Shown here: in pieces, positions 59,586-64,000 of the stretch | Numbering within the stretch: the first letter of the stretch is position 1 | How the letters are laid out: the number at the start of each line of letters is the position of its first letter | NCBI GenBank assembly: GCA_002794775.1 | Contig: NBAY01000018.1 | Location: forward strand, 372,001-436,000 | DNA from: Porodaedalea pini | Lineage: Eukaryota; Basidiomycota; Agaricomycetes; Hymenochaetales; Hymenochaetaceae | Direction: 5' to 3' | DNA: 64,000 bases | The notes under the pieces: generated by a model | Databases searched by the model: none | The model's input: only the letters and a program-made list of their open reading frames with translations | What the model was told of the DNA's origin: nothing | Translations under genes and position numbers: made by a program

Positions 59586-61768
59586 AAACTGATGCCAACA
59601 CGTCCCCGAAGGTTGTCACGGTGCTTGATGCATCGCTCGCATCATCGACTTCCCCCTTCGCCATACGTGCACTCGCCTCCAGTTATACTGTCTTCCTCTC
59701 TGGAACCAACATTGCGTCATACTTGCGCATTCTCGGAACCGGGGAGATCAAGCTTCACGAAGTAGACTTCGCGACACTCAAGACCGATGCTGCGGCGCCT
59801 GCTCCGCCCACGTCTGCAATTGCCATTCAGGAAAAGGCAGCGAAAGAGGAAGGGAGAAACGACGGCGCCGTGAAGGCTGCGTTTGGCGTGAAGAAAGAGG
59901 TCGACTTTCCGGTATCGTATACGAACGTGTGCTGATTGTTCTGTAATCCCTCACTTAGTGCTGACAAGTATCATAGGTGCTGATCAAGGCCGATATGTTA
60001 GACTACTACAGCGTTAGTGGATGCTGCAGTCTTAATCACTGGCCGCACATCATCTGGGAAGCGGTACAAGGTATTTTGAAAAAACACGCATCTGCATCTC
60101 AGGCTCTTACTTGCCGACAGAACGGTTCAACGCAAGAATCAAGGAGATGGGTGAGTGTAGAGCACTCATTTCATCGACTTCCCTCTTCGCCGTACATGCG
60201 CTCGCCTCTGATTTTACTGTCTTCCTCCCTGGCTTCATACTGGCGTGCTCTCGAGACGGGGAGACCAAGCTTCACGAGGTAGATTTTGTGGAACTCAAGG
60301 CCGAGGCTGTGGTGCCTGCTGTGTGCACGTCTGCAATTGCCGCCCAGGAAAAGGCAATGAAAGAGGAAGGGAGAATTGACGCACGGTGAAGATTGCTATT
60401 GGCATGAAGAAAGAGGTCGACTTTCCGGGTTGGTATACGAACGTGCGTTGATTGTTCTGTAATCCCTCACTTTGTGCTGACAAGTATTATAGGCGCTGAT
60501 TAAGGTCGATATGACATGCGTCTTCAGAGGGAGCTCCGAGCTTGAGGAGCCTATAGCAATCCGTCCGACTACAGAAACGGCTATGTACCCCTACTACACC
60601 AAATGTATCAAGAGCTATCGTGATCTACCCCTCAAGCCCAACCAGTGGATCAGTGTTGCGCGCTGGGAGTCCAAGAGCCCCCAGCCGTTCCTCCGTACGC
60701 GCGAGTTCCTATGACAGGAAGGCCACACTGCGCATTTCACGAAGGAGGCCGACACTGAAGTACGGGTAATTCTCAATTTACATCGTCGCGTGTACGAGGT
60801 GCTGCTTACCGTACTCGTCATCACAGGCATCAAGTCGGACAAGGAGAAGTTTGCCGGTGGTCTCTACATGACGACCGGCCGTGGCATCCAAGCTGCGACG
60901 TCACATTGCCTTGGCCAAGACTTCTCACGGCCAGAGATGTTCAACGTCGTGGTCGAAGGCCTGGACGATCCACAGGGTACGGGTCCGAACGGTGGTAAAT
61001 TATTCTGTGGCAGAACTCGTGAGGCCTTAGCACGCGCATGGTCGGAATCATGGTCATGATTCGCGGCGACAACCAGGATCTTGTTCTCCCATCACGCATC
61101 GCTCGCGTCCAAGCAATCGTTGTCCCCTGCGGTATCACCATGCACACTAATAAGCAGGAGTTATACGACGGCTGTGAGGGGCTCGCGAAGACGCTCAGGA
61201 AAGCGCGAAGGTGGATGTACGGAACGGCGACACTCCTGGCTACAAGTTCAACGACTGTGAACAGAAGGCGCGAAAATTCAATTATTCCTTATTTCTCGGT
61301 TTTCCTGTGGTCTTACAAATGGCTTTTTGTCCAGGTGTTCCACTTCGCCTTGAACTCGGTCCGGTTGATATCCAGAAGAAGCAAACACTTTCTGTGCGAC
61401 GTGATACGGGCTTGAAGGAGACTGCCGTACCTGCACTTCTCAAGACTATCCAACAGGAGATGTTCGAGCACGCGAAGGCAAGGTACATGTCTTGCCTGTG
61501 TGTCACGACAATGGGACGATGTCGTGCTGACATTGCTTCATACTTGCGTGCTCTCAAAACCGGCGAGACCAAGCTTCATAAGGTAGATTTTGTGGAACTC
61601 AAGACCGATGCTGCGGCGCGCCTTACATCGTCGCATGTACAAAAGGAGCTGCTTGCCGTACCCGTCATCCCGGGCATCAGGTCTGAGAAGAAGTTCGCCG
61701 GTGGTCTGTACATGATGACCGTGAAAGGCTTCACTCCGACGACCGGCCGTGGCATCCTTTTAGTTTAG
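59586..61768 (+). pseudogene. Scrambled prolyl-tRNA synthetase pseudogene
   Basis: Fragments of a eukaryotic-type ProRS, which charges tRNA-Pro. Recognisable pieces: VTVLDASLASSTSPFAIRAL and ADMLDYYSVSGC (catalytic-domain start), then from 60512 [20 protein letters not shown] (motif 2 region) and PFLRTREFL followed by TGA (60713-60715) where the family has Trp, then KFAGGLYMTTGRGIQAATSH, GIMVMIRGDNQDLVLPSRIA and LRLELGPVDIQKKQTLSVRR. The N-terminal segment occurs three times (about 59641-59998, 60172-60512, and a short third copy at 61541-61612), and the end (VPVIPGIRSEKKFAGGLYMM) repeats a middle part out of order. Introns are kept, with almost the same sequence in copies 1 and 2. Frameshifts and stops exclude function. 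Confidence 0.85.
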
Positions 61769-61995
61769 AATTTTGTTTAAATACACTCAATTGCCACAAG
61801 AATCTGCAAGAAAATGATTGAAAAGTTTGGAATGCCACCTAAAACCGGTAAGAAATGGTGTGAAATGCTATTAGAATTTATTGGAATACATAGAATCTGC
61901 TCATAAATCATACGATGCTTGGGATTCCGTTGGAATCGGAATCGGCCAGAATCCGTTGGAATTGCTTGAATATTCTACAGATTCTATATATTCTG
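61765..61995. repeat. AT-rich GAAT-phased repeat tract
   Basis: Starts right at the end of the pseudogene. Words such as TAGAAT, GGAAT and GAATC recur with irregular 10-20 nt spacing, as at 56160-56410 and 48160-48260. No coding content. Confidence 0.5.
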
Positions 61996-63087
61996 CGGTT
62001 TCTGACCGGGAGGTTTTTCCTGATGGAGTGGGCTTCCTACTGGCTCCTTCTCATCTAGTGGGCTAGTAGATCGCCGCCACTGATCCGAAGAGTAAGTCGT
62101 GTACATCTTTCTTGATGATCCACATGTAACAAGACTAGATGCAGTTGTGATGCACAGTATTGGTGATCCCATCCCAGAGGTGTCCGAGTTGTCATATCGT
62201 AGGTATGTTCAACTAGTAAGGCGGGCGACCTCTACTGTAAAGCGCCTTATACTCTGCAGTCCTTATAGTTGGGAACTGCGATTGCTCTGATATCTCATTA
62301 AGCTGAAGATACTCGAAGACTAGTCGTCATTTATAAAGATGATCAAACGCGTAGGTGTCGAGGTGTCGAGAGCCTTAGCACCATCATGAGTGAACAGTTC
62401 GCCTGAGTTCCGCGAGCTTCCAAGTTTGAATTGACAGCCTACTAAAGCAGGATGAAGGTAGACATGCTGGGCAATATTAATCAGACCGCCATCGATGTTC
62501 GCCGCTTGAGTACATTAGGTTTGACATTGAGTCGACAGGTGAGTAAAGGCAAGATCAAAGGGCGTATTTGTCGCTATTTGTATTACTACCAAAATAAGAC
62601 ATCTGTAGTTTTTGTCAATGAAAGGCACGTTGTAAAACGAAATTCTGAGGTCAATTCTGAGTAACGTGGCTCAAAGTGCTATGGAATCGCTTAGTGAGGT
62701 GCTGGGGCATCCGCAAACTGAATTTAAGAATTTTATTATTAACATCAAGAGTACTAGTGGTTCTTTAGATATGTTGGAGGCAACCACAAAGGTTCTCCTC
62801 TTTGGCAGGTCTCCACTTGCTGTCTTGCCAGTCCAACCTATTTGGAGCATGTTGCAGCAACTCAGCAAAACCTCTTAGAGTAGCTCGAGATAAAATCCGG
62901 TTGCTTCCCTTCCGGAGTCCTTCTCCATTCTATGTAGATCATACGACTTTGCAAGTCTCCCATTAAACATTAACAACGGTGCGTGCGAAATACAGACAAC
63001 ATTTAAGAACACAGGTATAAACTTAAGGACTCCAAGGTGAGTGATGCTACAGGTCGAAGTCCACCCTTCTATCATGACGGCTCAGCA
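61996..63087. other. Spacer, 1.1 kb, no gene seen
   Basis: Several frames of 60-70 codons on either strand without recognisable motifs. The last part is the 3' flank of the second aspartic protease. Confidence 0.5.
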
Positions 63088-64000
63088 TCAGTTGATTTTC
63101 GCAAACCCGACACGGCCGTTGTCAACGTCGAAGGCTGAGGAAGGTACCAAGTCAATTGAGCCGTAATAGATGTTAAAGCAAGGTGTGAACTCACAAGTGT
63201 AGACATTGCTGAGGAAGACATCACCCAAGATCCAGAAGCCTGAAGAAACGAGACGTAAGCGGTCAATGATCTGGAAGCACATCAGAGCATCAGAATCCTT
63301 GTATTCACCTTCAGAATCATCCGCGATGATACCACCAACGCAGTCGCTCGAACCCGAAGACACAGCGCCAATGTTGATACTGTCCGAAGAGATTGTAAAT
63401 TGCTCTCCGCCGAGCGTCAACGCAATGTTGTCTGGGGCAGAATCGCAAGGGAATGTGTAAAATCCCTCACCGACCGTTGAGCTCGCGTCTGCTGAACCCG
63501 GAATCGCCGCGTAAATGTTCTTGACGTTGGTGGTGTCTCCGATAACCAGAGTTGTTCCCGTGTCGACACTGAAGGGAATAAATCACTCGTCAGAAATATA
63601 AACTCTTCTCATTTTAAATTGTTGGCTTACATTGCGTCAGTGTTGCTCGAGAAGATCGACTCAGAGCCAACACTCGCACCGCCGAGCTCAATCTGCCAGT
63701 ATCCCTCCTGGGTAACATCTGTGTACGTGAGGGAGCCAGAGAACTTGGAGGAATCAACGCCCCCAAGGTACAACTCAGAGCCAGAGGCAAGGAGCGTGAA
63801 GCCGAACTCGCCGGAGTCCGTTTGACCCTGAGACACTAGGGTCTGGAAGACAGGACTGAACGAAACGATGAATGTTATTAAAAGTCAAGAGCAGAGTGAA
63901 TACCACTTACGGGCTGTTGTATTCCGAGATGGACTGGAAGCCCATTCCAAGAAGGCCGTCAGGAGGGAACTGACTGGATTCGAAGCCTTCAGAGTACTGG
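63088..64000 (-). CDS. Second aspartic protease copy, 5' part beyond the window
   Basis: Same family and almost the same exon structure as the gene at 54007-55614. It ends GRVGFAKIN with TGA at 63088-63090. Visible: FWILGDVFLSNVYT, SSDCVGGIIADDSEGEY, the second active-site region VDTGTTLVIGDTTNVKNIYA around 63480-63570, GSELYLGGVDSSKFSGSLTY, and QFPPDGLLGMGFQSISEY at the right edge. The first active-site Asp lies outside. Large blocks, including intron edges, differ from the first copy at only a few positions, so the duplication is recent or the copies are kept alike by gene conversion. No disabling change within the visible part. Confidence 0.88.

Overview
The window is a piece of a filamentous basidiomycete genome, most likely Agaricomycotina. 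Nearly every gene is cut by several short (about 50 nt) GT-AG introns, genes are packed on both strands, and the repeats are of Tad-type LINE and LTR kinds. Coding sequences given here are spans from start to stop codon. Introns were placed by eye from splice signals, reading frame and what I recall of the protein families, not by alignment.

Left part, 1-28 kb, housekeeping genes: a partial Ser/Pro-rich protein running off the left edge; an Svp26/TEX261 ER-Golgi cargo receptor; homoserine O-acetyltransferase (MET2); a large disordered protein; the ESCRT-III protein Did2/CHMP1, divergent from a synaptojanin-like phosphoinositide phosphatase; splicing factor SF3a60/Prp9, divergent from the DEAD-box helicase eIF4A3/Fal1; a 3.5 kb gene-poor stretch; the U2 snRNP protein SF3b14/p14, divergent from an OPT oligopeptide transporter; a small secreted Lcl2-like protein; and a disordered proline-rich protein.

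Middle part, 28-45 kb: the largest subunit of RNA polymerase I (RPA190), a Laa2-like clathrin-adaptor accessory protein, a probable Pol I initiation factor (Rrn11-like), the pre-60S factor Rix1, the exocyst subunit Sec10 and a mitochondrial enoyl-CoA hydratase. Three of these six act in rRNA synthesis or ribosome assembly. Gaps are very short: two convergent stop codons are only 34 nt apart, and divergent promoters are 157-166 nt.

Right part, 45-64 kb, repeat-rich and rearranged: a Tad-like LINE (gag ORF, then endonuclease-RT-RNase H ORF) lies just upstream of the hydratase gene. Its ORF1 is split by about 2.2 kb of LTR-like sequence. Beyond it are two copies of a secreted pepsin-like aspartic protease, the second cut by the right edge. 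They enclose AT-rich GAAT-phased repeats, a long-armed inverted repeat (about 270 nt arms), and a decayed block in which fragments of eIF4G and prolyl-tRNA synthetase genes are joined and shuffled, with introns retained, premature stops and a triplicated segment.
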